Assembly (NCBI RefSeq): GCF_016735595.1
Contig: NZ_JAERRB010000002.1
Location: 694,996-758,995 of the forward strand
Direction of reading: 5' to 3'
DNA length: 64,000 nt
Source: Chryseolinea lacunae
GTDB lineage: Bacteria > Bacteroidota > Bacteroidia > Cytophagales > Cyclobacteriaceae
Shown here: in pieces, positions 52,982 to 62,366 of the stretch
How positions within the stretch are numbered: the first letter of the stretch is position 1
Layout: the number at the start of each line of letters is the position of its first letter
Position numbers and translations under genes: made by a program
The notes under the pieces: model-generated
Told to the model about the DNA's origin: nothing
What the model saw: the letters and a program-made list of their open reading frames with translations, nothing else
Databases searched by the model: none

Positions 52982-54478
52982 TCACAAATGCCGCAGCGCC
53001 TGAATGTCCGTCATCTCATCCTTCAGATTTTCATAAAGCCGTTCATACATCGCGAAGGTCTTGGTGTAGCGCTCATGATTTTCGGCTACTGGAAAATATG
53101 ACACACGTTCTGCGGGACGCAAGGCTTCATAGTCCGGAACAAGCCCCAGCGATTTTAATCCCAGATAAGCTGCACCCAGGGCCGAAGCATCTTCGGGGTT
53201 GATGAGACAGATCTCTTTGCCAAACACGTCAGCCAAAATTTGTAGCCAGGCTTTGGAATGCACAAAGCCGCCGCTCACATGCACGCGCTGAATAACCAGG
53301 CCGGCCTGTTCCATGGCGCGCGCAATGCTGTAGAGCGCCAGCGAAATGCCTTCCACAACGGCGCGCGTGAAATGTGCCTGGGTGTGGAAATTACGGATCC
53401 CGAAAAATGCGCCGCTGGCGTCGCTGTCCCAGATGGGTGCGCGCTCGCCCAGCAGATAGGGGAGGAAGATGAGCCCGTTGGCTCCGGCCTCAACCTGATC
53501 TAGCCCGTCAAGCAACGCGGCATAGTCGTTTGAGGAATTGAGCTTTCGCTGGAGGAACACTTCGGCATACCACTTCAAAACATAACCGCCATTGTTGATG
53601 GGGCCGCCCGAGATGAACGTGTTCTCGTTGAGGCGATAGTTGAACGTCATGGCCTTGAAGTTGAACGTGGGCGTGACGTTGGCCACACGAATGGCGCCGC
53701 TGGTGCCGATGGTGAGCGCGGCAATGCCCGGCGACACGGCAAAGCTGCCCAGGTTGGCCATGCAGCCATCGCTCGAACCAATGAAGAAGGGAACGTCCTT
53801 CACCCCGGCAAGTTCGCTGGCCAGCACCGACGAGAGGCCCGTGCGCGAATGATGCGTGGGAACGGGCGTGCCCAAACGCTCTGGCGTGAGGCCGCACACC
53901 GTCAGGGCCGTGCTGTTCCAGGTCAACGCCGCGATGTCGAACAACCCCGTGGCCGACGCAATGGAGTAGTCCACTTCGAAAACACCGAAGAGGTTGAACC
54001 AAATGTATTCTTTGATGGAGATGAATTTGGCCACGCGTTGAAAAAGGGCGGGATCATTTTCTTTAAGCCACACCACCTTGCTGAGCGGGGCCATGGCATG
54101 CACGGGTGTTCCGGTTTGGCGATAGATGGTTTCGCCTTCGGCCGAGTCTTTGATGCGCCGCGCGATGGCCGCGCCGCGGTTGTCGGCCCACGTGATCATG
54201 TTGTGCAAAGGCTTTGCGTGTGCGTCCACAAACAGCAGGCTGTGCATTGCGCTGCTGATCACGATGCCCGCGGGCGTGTGTCCAACCTCGGCCACAAGGG
54301 TGTTGATACACGAAACAAATGCGGCCCGGATCTTCTCCGGATCTTGTTCGCTATAGATCGGTTCCGGGTTTAGGGTGGGGTAGGCGGCTTGCGCCGTGCC
54401 CAGCACATGGCCGGTGGTGTCTACAGCTACCGCCTTGGTGCTGCCTGTGCCGATGTCGATGCCGATGGTATACTTCAT
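52982..54478 (-). CDS. FGGY-family carbohydrate kinase, probably gluconokinase
   Basis: 498 residues from ATG 54478, which gives the standard FGGY start YTIGIDIGTGSTKAVAVD; longer frames add non-conserved sequence. Other family features are MITWADNRGA, GSSDGCMANLG and the C-terminal signature VHVSGGFVHSKAWLQILADVFG. Phosphorylates a sugar or sugar acid at the expense of ATP; the sequence is closest in my reading to gluconate/xylulose kinases. No transporter adjoins it. Confidence 0.88.
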   Translation of the reverse strand: MKYTIGIDIGTGSTKAVAVDTTGHVLGTAQAAYPTLNPEPIYSEQDPEKIRAAFVSCINTLVAEVGHTPAGIVISSAMHSLLFVDAHAKPLHNMITWADNRGAAIARRIKDSAEGETIYRQTGTPVHAMAPLSKVVWLKENDPALFQRVAKFISIKEYIWFNLFGVFEVDYSIASATGLFDIAALTWNSTALTVCGLTPERLGTPVPTHHSRTGLSSVLASELAGVKDVPFFIGSSDGCMANLGSFAVSPGIAALTIGTSGAIRVANVTPTFNFKAMTFNYRLNENTFISGGPINNGGYVLKWYAEVFLQRKLNSSNDYAALLDGLDQVEAGANGLIFLPYLLGERAPIWDSDASGAFFGIRNFHTQAHFTRAVVEGISLALYSIARAMEQAGLVIQRVHVSGGFVHSKAWLQILADVFGKEICLINPEDASALGAAYLGLKSLGLVPDYEALRPAERVSYFPVAENHERYTKTFAMYERLYENLKDEMTDIQALRHL

Positions 54479-54518
54479 GCGCGAAAACTTAAGGGGCATG
54501 AAGATAGAGAATAAAAGC

Positions 54519-54549
54519 AAAAAGGGCACCTGTCGTACAGATGCCCTTC
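54519..54549 (-). terminator. Rho-independent terminator of the DoxX gene
   Basis: AAGGGCA (54522-54528) pairs with TGCCCTT (54542-54548), with an inner CTGT/ACAG pairing; read on the minus strand it is followed by a T-rich run. Confidence 0.78.
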
Positions 54550-54574
54550 GGTTTAGGTTAGATAGAGGTATTTT

Positions 54575-55027
54575 TTACATAGAAGCTGCCTCCATCTCTC
54601 TTCTGCGTTTCGCGTCGATGGAGTATTTCCCGGCACCAAACACCATGAAGACAATCAAACCAACCAAGACAACAAGAGAAGCCCAGAGTTCCATATGATG
54701 CCCGATGGAGAGAAACCCTTTCGGATAATTCACCATGAACACAGCGCCGATAAGAATGGGCAACTGGATGAGACACACAATCCGCGTGAACAGCCCCACC
54801 ATGATGAGTGGACCGCCGAGGATGTGTGCAAACACGACATAATGCGCCAGCGTGAGACCAGCAAAATACACGTTGATACCCGACGTGGTCATTTCCAGAT
54901 CTTGCATATGGGTTATAAAGTACAATCCCTTGTAGGTAATGAACACGCCCAACAGCACACGAAAGGCATCGAGAAATCCAGGGCGATGACTATTGCCCCA
55001 CCGCTCCACATTGGTGATCATATTCAT
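54575..55027 (-). CDS. DoxX-family membrane protein
   Basis: 150 residues, four predicted TM segments: AFRVLLGVFITYKGLYFI, LAHYVVFAHILGGPLIMVGLFTRI, IQLPILIGAVFMVN and ELWASLVVLVGLIVFMVFG. The arrangement fits DoxX/DoxD-like proteins of unclear function, possibly linked to respiratory or redox processes. Monocistronic with its own terminator. Confidence 0.85.
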   Translation of the reverse strand: MNMITNVERWGNSHRPGFLDAFRVLLGVFITYKGLYFITHMQDLEMTTSGINVYFAGLTLAHYVVFAHILGGPLIMVGLFTRIVCLIQLPILIGAVFMVNYPKGFLSIGHHMELWASLVVLVGLIVFMVFGAGKYSIDAKRRREMEAASM

Positions 55028-55204
55028 AGCATTTCCGATTTGGTGAGATACAAAGTTTACAAAACTGCCCAGCCAAAATCAAGGCTTATCGCAAGATTAA
55101 AATTTGAAACAAGAGGACGGACGGGCAAGATTGTGTAGAGAAAGATACACACCGGGAAGATAGTTTTCTGATAGACTAAGTATAGTTCACAACGGTAGGG
55201 GTAG

Positions 55205-55240
55205 ACAACAAAAAAGCCCCGGTTGTCCGGGGCTTTTTCT
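55205..55240. terminator. Bidirectional terminator after the RNA-binding protein gene
   Basis: AAAAAGCCCCGG (55211-55222) pairs with CCGGGGCTTTTT (55227-55238), loop TTGT: a perfect 12-bp stem with U-runs on both strands. Serves the minus-strand RRM gene. Confidence 0.9.
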
Positions 55241-55259
55241 GATACAATATCGATGAATA

Positions 55260-55586
55260 TTAATACTCGTTATTGCTTCTGCGGTTAAAACCACCGCCAC
55301 CGCCACTTCTGTAGCCACCACCGCCACCACTGCGGGGTGCATCAGTTCTCGGTCTTGCTTCGTTCACTACCAAGGTTTTCCCCAGGAAGTTGAAACCGTT
55401 TAGGCTAGTGATAGCCTGACGGGCAGCAGCATCATCCGACATTTCGATAAAACCGAAACCGCGGCTACGCTGAGTTACTTTGTCCATGACAATCTTGGCA
55501 GAAGAAACTTCGCCATACTCTTCGAATAATCCCTTCAATTCCTGTTCGGATGCCTTAAAAGGGATGTTGGCAACGTAAATGTTCAT
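55260..55586 (-). CDS. RRM-domain RNA-binding protein
   Basis: 108 residues: one RRM with RNP2 (IYVANI, residues 3-8) and RNP1 (RGFGFIEM), followed by a Gly/Arg-rich tail (PRSGGGGGYRSGGGGGFNRRSNNEY). The small glycine-rich RRM proteins of Bacteroidota and cyanobacteria act in RNA chaperoning and cold response, and in Bacteroides modulate transcript levels. Single gene with a strong terminator and a 180-base upstream leader in which I see no defined site. Confidence 0.94.
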   Translation of the reverse strand: MNIYVANIPFKASEQELKGLFEEYGEVSSAKIVMDKVTQRSRGFGFIEMSDDAAARQAITSLNGFNFLGKTLVVNEARPRTDAPRSGGGGGYRSGGGGGFNRRSNNEY

Positions 55587-55770
55587 TGTTAAAAAGAATA
55601 AATGAGAAATTAGTTAATGTAAACTGGCAGACTTGTGCTGGAACTACTGCTCGAAGGGGAGAGGGCCTCAGTAAAGCGTGACAATAAACATTTAAATGTA
55701 ATAAGAATTTTAATGAAATGGAAAAAGATATGACCTCCATTCACCTTCTTTTACACCCATTAAACCCTGA

Positions 55771-56901
55771 TTACTTCAGTTCCTGGCTGATGGTGGTCAA
55801 AAGATAGCCTTTGGGGTCTTCCGTATATTCCCAAAACATTATGCCCCCAAGATTGTTGTTCGTGGCATAATGGCACTTTTCAGTGATAGACATCTCATCG
55901 TCATACGAGATGAAGATCTTCTTTTCTGCATTGAATAGATAGGGAGCCTTGGCCTTGTCGTCCCAATAGCGTGTGAATCCTTTCTTGTTCACCGTGCTGT
56001 CTTTCAACACCGAATAGCCGCCGCCCCACCGCGCTTGCACGGCCTTTTGCGTCATACCCCTGTTTGTGGGGGTGGTGGTTGTCCATGATCTTGCATAGAA
56101 CGCTACACCCATCACGATCTTTGAAGACGGCACACCGGCCGCGATAAATTCTTTCACCGTGCGATCGGTCGACAACTCTGCCGCATGTCCAACAGAAGGA
56201 TAGAGGTTGGTGTGATGGCCCGTGATGGTATCGACACCTGTTTTGAAATCATAGCTCATGATGTTCACATAGTTCAGATACGCTTGTGCTTTGTCCATCT
56301 CGGTGTGTGCAATGAAATCGTAGAAGCCACCCACTGCGGTGGTGAGCAAATATTTTTTCTTTGTTTGTTTTTCCAGCACGTTCAGTTCTTCGCGAATGGC
56401 TTTGAACATGAGCGTGTAGTTTTGTTTGTCTTCCGGACGATACACGTTGTCTTCGCCGGGCAAGCCGGGATATTCCCAGTCTATGTCAACACCATCGAGC
56501 TTATACTGCCGCACGATGTCGACCGATGTCTTGGCAAAAAGTTTTCGCGTGGCGTCCGTCAGCACGGCGTCCGAAAATTTGTCGCTCCAGGCCCAGCCTC
56601 CGATAGAGATAAGAATCTTCAGATCGGGATTGATGCGCTTCAGCAAATTGAGCTTGCGAAAATTGGTGGAGTCGGTCGCTTCATTTTCGAGCCAGGCCTT
56701 GTTGTCTTTGATGTTGACAAAGGCATAGTTGATGTGTGTGATCTTCTTCGCGTCGATGACACTGGCATCGACAAGCCCGTGAAAGCCGCCCACGTAGGCG
56801 ATCACCACCTTCTTGGTTTTGGGTGGAACAACGGCGTGTGCGGGATGTATGCTGCAAAGAAAAAGTAGCAACAGGATGCTGCCGGAGATGTTGTGTTTCA
56901 T
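55771..56901 (-). CDS. Secreted glycoside hydrolase family 18 (chitinase-like)
   Basis: 376 residues: signal peptide (MKHNISGSILLLLFLCSIHPAHA) and a GH18 TIM barrel. The catalytic signature is intact, DGVDIDWEY (136-144) with acid/base Glu143; SxGG is seen as LISIGGWAW, and the substrate-site Trp MFWEYTEDP sits near the C-terminus. Hydrolyses beta-1,4-linked GlcNAc polymers. No carbohydrate-binding module or T9SS sorting domain is present. Confidence 0.92.
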   Translation of the reverse strand: MKHNISGSILLLLFLCSIHPAHAVVPPKTKKVVIAYVGGFHGLVDASVIDAKKITHINYAFVNIKDNKAWLENEATDSTNFRKLNLLKRINPDLKILISIGGWAWSDKFSDAVLTDATRKLFAKTSVDIVRQYKLDGVDIDWEYPGLPGEDNVYRPEDKQNYTLMFKAIREELNVLEKQTKKKYLLTTAVGGFYDFIAHTEMDKAQAYLNYVNIMSYDFKTGVDTITGHHTNLYPSVGHAAELSTDRTVKEFIAAGVPSSKIVMGVAFYARSWTTTTPTNRGMTQKAVQARWGGGYSVLKDSTVNKKGFTRYWDDKAKAPYLFNAEKKIFISYDDEMSITEKCHYATNNNLGGIMFWEYTEDPKGYLLTTISQELK

Positions 56902-57246
56902 AATGTGTTCAGTGGATGATGGATTTTATAAATGGTAAATGTGCGCGTGTGTTACGTGTGTGTGATGTGCATGATGAACAATTGTTGTGGTGTGTGCTGT
57001 GTGTTGCAAAATAATTTACAGTGAGGTCTCGCTTAGATTTCAATTTAATTTAATTTGGCCTTTCGTAAAATGGAACGGCAATGATGCGCATTTATTTTTT
57101 GTTTCTCTTCTTCTCACGCACGGTTATTCATCTTTTAACACAAACACCTTCTGATGCGCAGGCACACGCTAACGTGCTGAGGATGCAGTTTGCCGGAAGT
57201 TCAACACGATCACGTCAATCGAAAACAACGTAATACACACCACCCT
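56902..57246. other. Divergent intergenic region, 345 bases, no gene seen
   Basis: Between the minus-strand chitinase and plus-strand acyltransferase genes. It begins with a GT-rich stretch (56940-57005, many TGTG steps) and continues into AT-rich sequence (57015-57110). Presumably holds two promoters, but I find no clear -7 box or operator. Confidence 0.4.
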
Positions 57247-58431
57247 ATGAACCACGGGCTCACCACACAACGCATTCTCTCCATCGACGCCTTGCGCGGC
57301 ATCACCATTCTCACCATGATCTTTGTGAACGAGCTGGCCGGCGTGCAGGGTATTTCCGCATGGATGAAACACATGCCTGCCGATGCCGATGCCATGACCT
57401 TTGTGGATGCGGTGTTCCCCGCCTTCCTGTTCATTGTGGGCATGTCCATTCCCTTCGCCATTGCCAACCGCAAAGCCAAAGGCGACAGCACCGCGCAGTT
57501 GCAGGGACACATCCTGTTTCGCACACTTGGGCTGGTGGTGTTGGGTGTGTTCATGGTGAACGCTGAAGGAGGATATAACGAAGCCGCGATGAGTATGCCC
57601 ATCGCGTTGTGGTCGCTGTTGTTCTATGCGGGTGTGATCCTTATCTGGAATGTCTACACAACTCCCAACGCAACGCTGAAGTATGTGCTACGTGGCGCCG
57701 GCATTGTGCTGCTCATTGCGCTGGCATTCCTCTATCGTGGCGGCGACGATGGAGCGGGACACATGACGCCGCAGTGGTGGGGCATATTGGGACTCATAGG
57801 CTGGGCCTATCTTATCGCCTGCATTATCTATCAGGTGTCGAAAGGAAATCTGGCAGCGTTGTTTGGCGCCGTGGTTTTTTGTTTGGGATATTATGCCATC
57901 GGGCGCACGCTCAATGAGGACTCCGGTCTGCAGGTGTTGTTTAGCCAGGGAGGTCATGCCTCGCACACGTCCATTGTGTTGATGGGAATAATCCTATCGA
58001 TCATCTTCTTTCATGGAAAAGGAAAAAAGGACAACCGACGCTTTGCAGAGGCGGCTGTGTATACCGTGATTTTGCTGGTGGCCGGCTTTCTGTTGCGACC
58101 TTACTTTCACATTTCAAAAATCTACGCCACACCCACGTGGTGTTTGTATAGCGCAGCCGCGTGCACCATCATCTTCTCGTTTTTGTATTGGCTTATCGAT
58201 TTGAAAAAACAGAGCGCGTGGACAACGTTCTTCAAACCGGCTGCGTCCAATCCATTGCTTACCTACATCATTCCGTTTGTGATCGCCGCGCTCATGCACC
58301 TGCTGCACGTGTCGTGGCCTGATGTTTTTTATCAAGGTGTTGCGGGCATTGTCTGGGCGCTGGTGTTTGCCGTGGCCGTGATGTCGTTGGTGACGGTGCT
58401 CAACAAACTGAAGATCAAATTGCAGCTTTAG
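57247..58431 (+). CDS. NagX/DUF5009-type multi-TM acyltransferase
   Basis: 394 residues from ATG 57247 (upstream frame adds a hydrophilic, non-conserved stretch). About ten TM segments. The N-terminus RILSIDALRGITILTMIFVNELAG matches the heparan-alpha-glucosaminide N-acetyltransferase-like (HGSNAT/NagX) family, which transfers acetyl groups to amino sugars across the membrane. Located next to a chitinase gene in divergent orientation, so a link to GlcNAc/glucosamine use is plausible. Confidence 0.87.
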   Translation: MNHGLTTQRILSIDALRGITILTMIFVNELAGVQGISAWMKHMPADADAMTFVDAVFPAFLFIVGMSIPFAIANRKAKGDSTAQLQGHILFRTLGLVVLGVFMVNAEGGYNEAAMSMPIALWSLLFYAGVILIWNVYTTPNATLKYVLRGAGIVLLIALAFLYRGGDDGAGHMTPQWWGILGLIGWAYLIACIIYQVSKGNLAALFGAVVFCLGYYAIGRTLNEDSGLQVLFSQGGHASHTSIVLMGIILSIIFFHGKGKKDNRRFAEAAVYTVILLVAGFLLRPYFHISKIYATPTWCLYSAAACTIIFSFLYWLIDLKKQSAWTTFFKPAASNPLLTYIIPFVIAALMHLLHVSWPDVFYQGVAGIVWALVFAVAVMSLVTVLNKLKIKLQL

Positions 58432-58436
58432 GTTGC

Positions 58437-59264
58437 TCAGGCCATAACGGCCACCAGTGAAAGGAAAGGATTAACCAACGCTGCATCGCCTTTGAGCACC
58501 ACATGGTGGTGGGCTTCGGCAGACGATAGTCCTTTGGTGAAAAGCTTCCAGGCGGTGTCGTCGTCCAGGATAACTTCGGCGTGATGTGGCACGCTTTCTT
58601 TCGTGATGCGCCAGTGTTGATTTTCGCGCAGCAAAAACCACGATCCCCCGGCTTCTCCCGTGATGTTTACTTTGAGCCCAGCCCCCAGCGGCGCAATCAC
58701 ATCGCGATAGTGATGGGGCAACGCCTGCACAAACGTGTCGAGCACGGGATAGTATAACTCCTTCGAGGCAATGCCGGGTTTGTTTACGGCCTCACGAATC
58801 TGTTGCTGGTGATGCCACTTCTCGGTGTATTCGCGCGCAATGTGAAACCAGTTGAACGAACGTTCTTCGCCCGCCCAGCCCACAGAAAAAATGGCTTCGC
58901 CAAAAGGATCCAGGGTTTGAAGATGTTCGGCATAGGCCTTGCCGGTGCTCTCCAGCAACTCGATGAGCACAATGGGACTGACGCGTTTGGCGGCGCGCAC
59001 CCAATCGGCATTGAGTTGATTGAGATACTTGACAAGAACCGGATAGGTATTTTGTTCGGGAGGCGCCTCACCAAAGTAGCGGTCGCGCGACATGGCGAGG
59101 GTGCGCAGGTTGCCGTCGAGCAGGTGTGCGGCAATGTCTTTTACCGTCCAGAGTTTGGCGCGGGTATGTTGCTGCCATTCGGTGGGCGAAAGGGAACGCA
59201 GCAGTTCGATCAGCTTCTGATCGAGGAGGGGAAAAAGGTGCAGGGTTGGGATGGGAACTTTCAT
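58437..59264 (-). CDS. DinB/maleylpyruvate-isomerase N-terminal domain protein
   Basis: 275 residues from ATG 59264 (ATG 59276 also in frame). The N-terminal four-helix bundle carries the likely metal ligands His in DIAAHLLDGNL and HxxxxxxH in EYTEKWHHQQQ, as in mycothiol- or bacillithiol-dependent DinB-type enzymes. The C-terminal part (TGEAGGSWFLLRENQHWRI...VLKGDAALVNPFLS) resembles an SCP2-like lipid-binding fold. Thiol-dependent S-transferase or isomerase, substrate unknown. Convergent with the acyltransferase gene, five bases apart. Confidence 0.82.
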   Translation of the reverse strand: MKVPIPTLHLFPLLDQKLIELLRSLSPTEWQQHTRAKLWTVKDIAAHLLDGNLRTLAMSRDRYFGEAPPEQNTYPVLVKYLNQLNADWVRAAKRVSPIVLIELLESTGKAYAEHLQTLDPFGEAIFSVGWAGEERSFNWFHIAREYTEKWHHQQQIREAVNKPGIASKELYYPVLDTFVQALPHHYRDVIAPLGAGLKVNITGEAGGSWFLLRENQHWRITKESVPHHAEVILDDDTAWKLFTKGLSSAEAHHHVVLKGDAALVNPFLSLVAVMA

Positions 59265-59327
59265 GGACCGGTGCATCAGCCTGTAAATATAGCAGGCGAT
59301 GCATCAGTCCCTAGAAAGTGTGTTGAT

Positions 59328-60056
59328 TTAATACGCGCGATCCACGATGCCGGAGCCGTAGATTTTCTTTTGTGCAGTTTTGGTGTTGCCCTTGTGCTTC
59401 ACGGTGCCGCTGCCCAACACGGTGGCGTCGATGTTGCTCGACACGTTCAGGTTGGCGAAGCCGGTGCCGCTCACTTTCACTTTGGCAGTTTCTACGGGGC
59501 AGTTAAAACCGTTGATGCCACCGGTGCCGCTCACGGTAGCGTCTACCGATGTGGCATAGCCGCGGAGGGTGAGCAAACCGCTGCCGCTCACTTCGGCTTT
59601 CACGGTGTTGCCTTTGATGTCGACGTCAAGCGAGCCGGAGCCCGAAACGCCCACGGTCACATAGTCGGTGGCGATGGAGTTTTCGGAAATGATCTTGCCG
59701 CCGCCGTTCACTTGCAGGTCGTTCACGTTCTTCACGCTCACATAAAGCTTCATGGTGGGGTTCAGCTTGATGTCGTCTATTTTGGCCCAGAGGCTTTTGT
59801 TGGAGGTGTCGGGCTTGCGGTCCACGTTGATCATGAGGATACCGTTTTCCACTTTGATGTCGCTGACGGAGAATATTTCCGTGAGGGCTTCTACGGTCAC
59901 TTCCTGTTTGTTGGTCTGCTTCAGGTAGACCGTGTAGTTGGAGTTTACATAGATGCCTTTGAATTCGGGGAGTTCAAGAACTTTCTTGGTGGTTTGCGCC
60001 AGCGATAACTGAGCAGCAAGAACCAGGGCAAGGGCGATAATGGGCCTGATTTTCAT
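59328..60056 (-). CDS. Secreted head-GIN domain (DUF2807) protein
   Basis: 242 residues with a signal peptide (ending near LSLAQ). The mature protein is a parallel beta-helix with repeated S-G-(S/T)-G motifs: SGSGSLDVDI, SGSGLLTL, SGTGGINGF, SGTGFANLNV, GSGTVKHKG and GSGIVDRAY, the hallmark of putative auto-transporter adhesin head-GIN domains. Probably an adhesive surface or periplasmic protein; closely related proteins are abundant in Bacteroidota. ATG 60062 is an alternative start. Confidence 0.92.
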   Translation of the reverse strand: MKIRPIIALALVLAAQLSLAQTTKKVLELPEFKGIYVNSNYTVYLKQTNKQEVTVEALTEIFSVSDIKVENGILMINVDRKPDTSNKSLWAKIDDIKLNPTMKLYVSVKNVNDLQVNGGGKIISENSIATDYVTVGVSGSGSLDVDIKGNTVKAEVSGSGLLTLRGYATSVDATVSGTGGINGFNCPVETAKVKVSGTGFANLNVSSNIDATVLGSGTVKHKGNTKTAQKKIYGSGIVDRAY

Positions 60057-60181
60057 ATCCATGGATTAAAATTAGAGTTTCAAATAACAGCAGGAGGGCG
60101 GGATAAGAAAAGCAGCCCGACGACTCAAAATGAAGTTTGTCGGCCACCTACCTCAAATCCCCGCACAATTGTCCGGAAATC

Positions 60182-60271
60182 TTACTTCGGTTTACGAAAG
60201 ATGGCTTTCATGATCAGAATAAAGGCAATGCCGCCGATGCACATTACCAACAGGACGTCCGGCGTTATCAT
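60182..60271 (-). CDS. Possible 29-residue membrane peptide
   Basis: An ATG-to-TAA frame of 29 residues, MITPDVLLVMCIGGIAFILI followed by MKAIFRKPK: a single hydrophobic segment with a basic C-terminus. It starts 46 bases past the stop of the helix-hairpin-helix gene on the same strand. Composition is that of a real one-TM microprotein rather than a random frame, but the ribosome site is weak. Confidence 0.4.
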   Translation of the reverse strand: MITPDVLLVMCIGGIAFILIMKAIFRKPK

Positions 60272-60317
60272 TTTCGTTGCGTGCATGCCTTTCGGGGATA
60301 AACTCAGATCACGGTTT

Positions 60318-62366
60318 TCAAAAGGTGATCCGCAGCTGAAATTTAATATCGTTTTGCACATTTCCCGCTATGGTGCCCGCAGAAGATTCAATTTCCTGCC
60401 GGTCGGCATAGCGGGTGTAGCCATAACGCAACCACAGGGTGAGGGCACGGCTCACTTTGCATTGCATCATCAGCACCTTGCGCACGCCGCGGCCATAGTA
60501 GGCGGGCATGGAGTAGGCCAGCCACACATCATTCTCATACACATACTGCCGGTTGTCGTAGTCGTCGGTGTCGAACAGCGCATAGCGGGCGGTCACTTCC
60601 AGGCTGCCGAGGTTTGCGCCCAGGTCTTGCATCAACACAAAGCCCTGCGTTTGTTTGCCCTGGAAGGTGAAGGTGCTCAGCTGTCCGCGTGTTTTCAGGT
60701 GAAGCGACTGCGCCACACCATATTCGATGTTGAACCGGAAGAGTCGCTTTGTGCCGTCGGCGGTGGCATAGAGGGGCGAGGTGTTTGATGCATTGCGGGC
60801 CTTCACTTCTTCGCGCGCTTCCACAAACAACACCACCGTGCGCGACGGCTGGTAGGCCACGCGCAACAATCCTTCGTGTCCTGCGGAGGGCGCATAGCTA
60901 CGGAAGCGCAACCACGGAAACCGGAACAGGTCGATGTAGCCGGCCATAGTCCAGCGGCGGCTTGGTTTATATTTCCATCCGCCGTAAAACCCTTCTTCGT
61001 TTTGGGTGGTGCTGCCTTCGGCAAAGGCGTTTGAATAGAAGGCGTAGAAGTTGGCTGCAAACTTCCGGAAGAGCATAGACACATCGAGTTGTTGCGAAAG
61101 ACTCCACAGCAATCCCGCTGTGCCTGCAGCCCCACCGTTGAGCGAGCGGGCATATTCGCTAAAGAACGTCAGGTTTTGAAACGTGTAGTTGAGAAAGCCA
61201 CCCGCGTTCTGGTTTTGTGTTCCGGAAAAGGCAAACTGGTTGTAGGGTGCAGGGTTGGGTTGGACGGCCACGCCAAAGTCGACGCGATTGTACATGAGGC
61301 CGGCATCGAGCATGCCGGTTTTGAATTGCACCACACCGCCCCAGCTTTGGTCGGCGATCTGGTGCCGGGCTGCCAGTTCTTTTTCGGTGCGGTGCAGCCC
61401 TGTGTTTTGAAACGACGATATGAACGCGTCGTCTGCATCGGCCGACGCCGCGGCGTCGCGACGTTTGTGCGAATAGAAGCCGGTGATGTGCACATGCTTG
61501 TTCACCTCCACGGTGGCCGCGGCACCGCGCAGGTACCCGGCTTCGTAGACCGAGGTGTAGGGCAGCACGCCGATGTTTGTGCGGCGCACGGTGGTAATGG
61601 TTTCGCCACCTTTGCCAATGCCAAAGATGCCGCCCAACATGAGGCCTTGCCCAAACTGACTCTGATAGTCGCCGAGCACGAGATTTTTGAGACGGCCTTT
61701 GTTCTGAATCTGTGCATGAAACGAAAAATAGTCTGCGCCATAATATTGTTGTGACGGATTCCATCGCCACGGCTCGCCGGCGTCTTTCTCGGCTGTGAAA
61801 CCAAAACTGAAATCACTAGGTCGACTGCTGCGAAAGCGAAGGTAGAGGTTGCCGGGCGATCCGGTGAAGCGCGAAGCAGAGTCGGCCTGCGCGGAATATT
61901 GCTGTGCATGTTGCAGACTTTGTCCGTAGCGCACGAGCATGTAGTTGTTGCTTTGTGTGCGGATGCGTTCGAGAAAAGATTTGTCGAGCGCAATGGTGGG
62001 GTCGGTCACGAACACGAAGGGTGCCACCTTGTGCAATGTTTCCACGTCGAAGCCGGGCACGGCCTGAAGTTCGTAGACCGAAATGAAGTTGCTCTGGTTG
62101 CTGCGATAGGCGATCAGGTTTTTGATCTGCTGCTCCGACAACATTTTGATGAACCGAAAATCTTCTTCGGATGCCGTGTTGAGGTTGAGCGGATGGGCCA
62201 GCAGTTGTGCCAGGTTTTCGTAGAGGTCGCTGTAGTCGAGGTCTTGATCGGGCACACCATACCATTCGTCGGCAAGCTGGTTCAGGTTCACATCCTGGCG
62301 CGGATATTCCTGCGCCGAAACCCACGGGCTCCAGCAAAGAACAACGATGACAAACCACGGCTTCAT
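60318..62366 (-). CDS. Exported helix-hairpin-helix protein with outer-membrane barrel
   Basis: 682 residues from ATG 62366, which starts a signal peptide (MKPWFVIVVLCWSPWVSAQ). Residues about 45-140 contain ComEA-like helix-hairpin-helix repeats (HPLNLNTASEEDFRFIKMLSEQQIKNLIAYR, cited in part; then ISVYELQAVPGFDVETLHKVAPFVFV). The rest is a beta-strand-rich region ending in RITF, like an outer-membrane barrel. The frame extends to 63056 over the neighbouring gene, but that is a shadow. Overlaps the PorV/PorQ-like gene by four bases. Function unknown; may couple a DNA/protein-binding motif to the cell surface. Confidence 0.85.
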   Translation of the reverse strand: MKPWFVIVVLCWSPWVSAQEYPRQDVNLNQLADEWYGVPDQDLDYSDLYENLAQLLAHPLNLNTASEEDFRFIKMLSEQQIKNLIAYRSNQSNFISVYELQAVPGFDVETLHKVAPFVFVTDPTIALDKSFLERIRTQSNNYMLVRYGQSLQHAQQYSAQADSASRFTGSPGNLYLRFRSSRPSDFSFGFTAEKDAGEPWRWNPSQQYYGADYFSFHAQIQNKGRLKNLVLGDYQSQFGQGLMLGGIFGIGKGGETITTVRRTNIGVLPYTSVYEAGYLRGAAATVEVNKHVHITGFYSHKRRDAAASADADDAFISSFQNTGLHRTEKELAARHQIADQSWGGVVQFKTGMLDAGLMYNRVDFGVAVQPNPAPYNQFAFSGTQNQNAGGFLNYTFQNLTFFSEYARSLNGGAAGTAGLLWSLSQQLDVSMLFRKFAANFYAFYSNAFAEGSTTQNEEGFYGGWKYKPSRRWTMAGYIDLFRFPWLRFRSYAPSAGHEGLLRVAYQPSRTVVLFVEAREEVKARNASNTSPLYATADGTKRLFRFNIEYGVAQSLHLKTRGQLSTFTFQGKQTQGFVLMQDLGANLGSLEVTARYALFDTDDYDNRQYVYENDVWLAYSMPAYYGRGVRKVLMMQCKVSRALTLWLRYGYTRYADRQEIESSAGTIAGNVQNDIKFQLRITF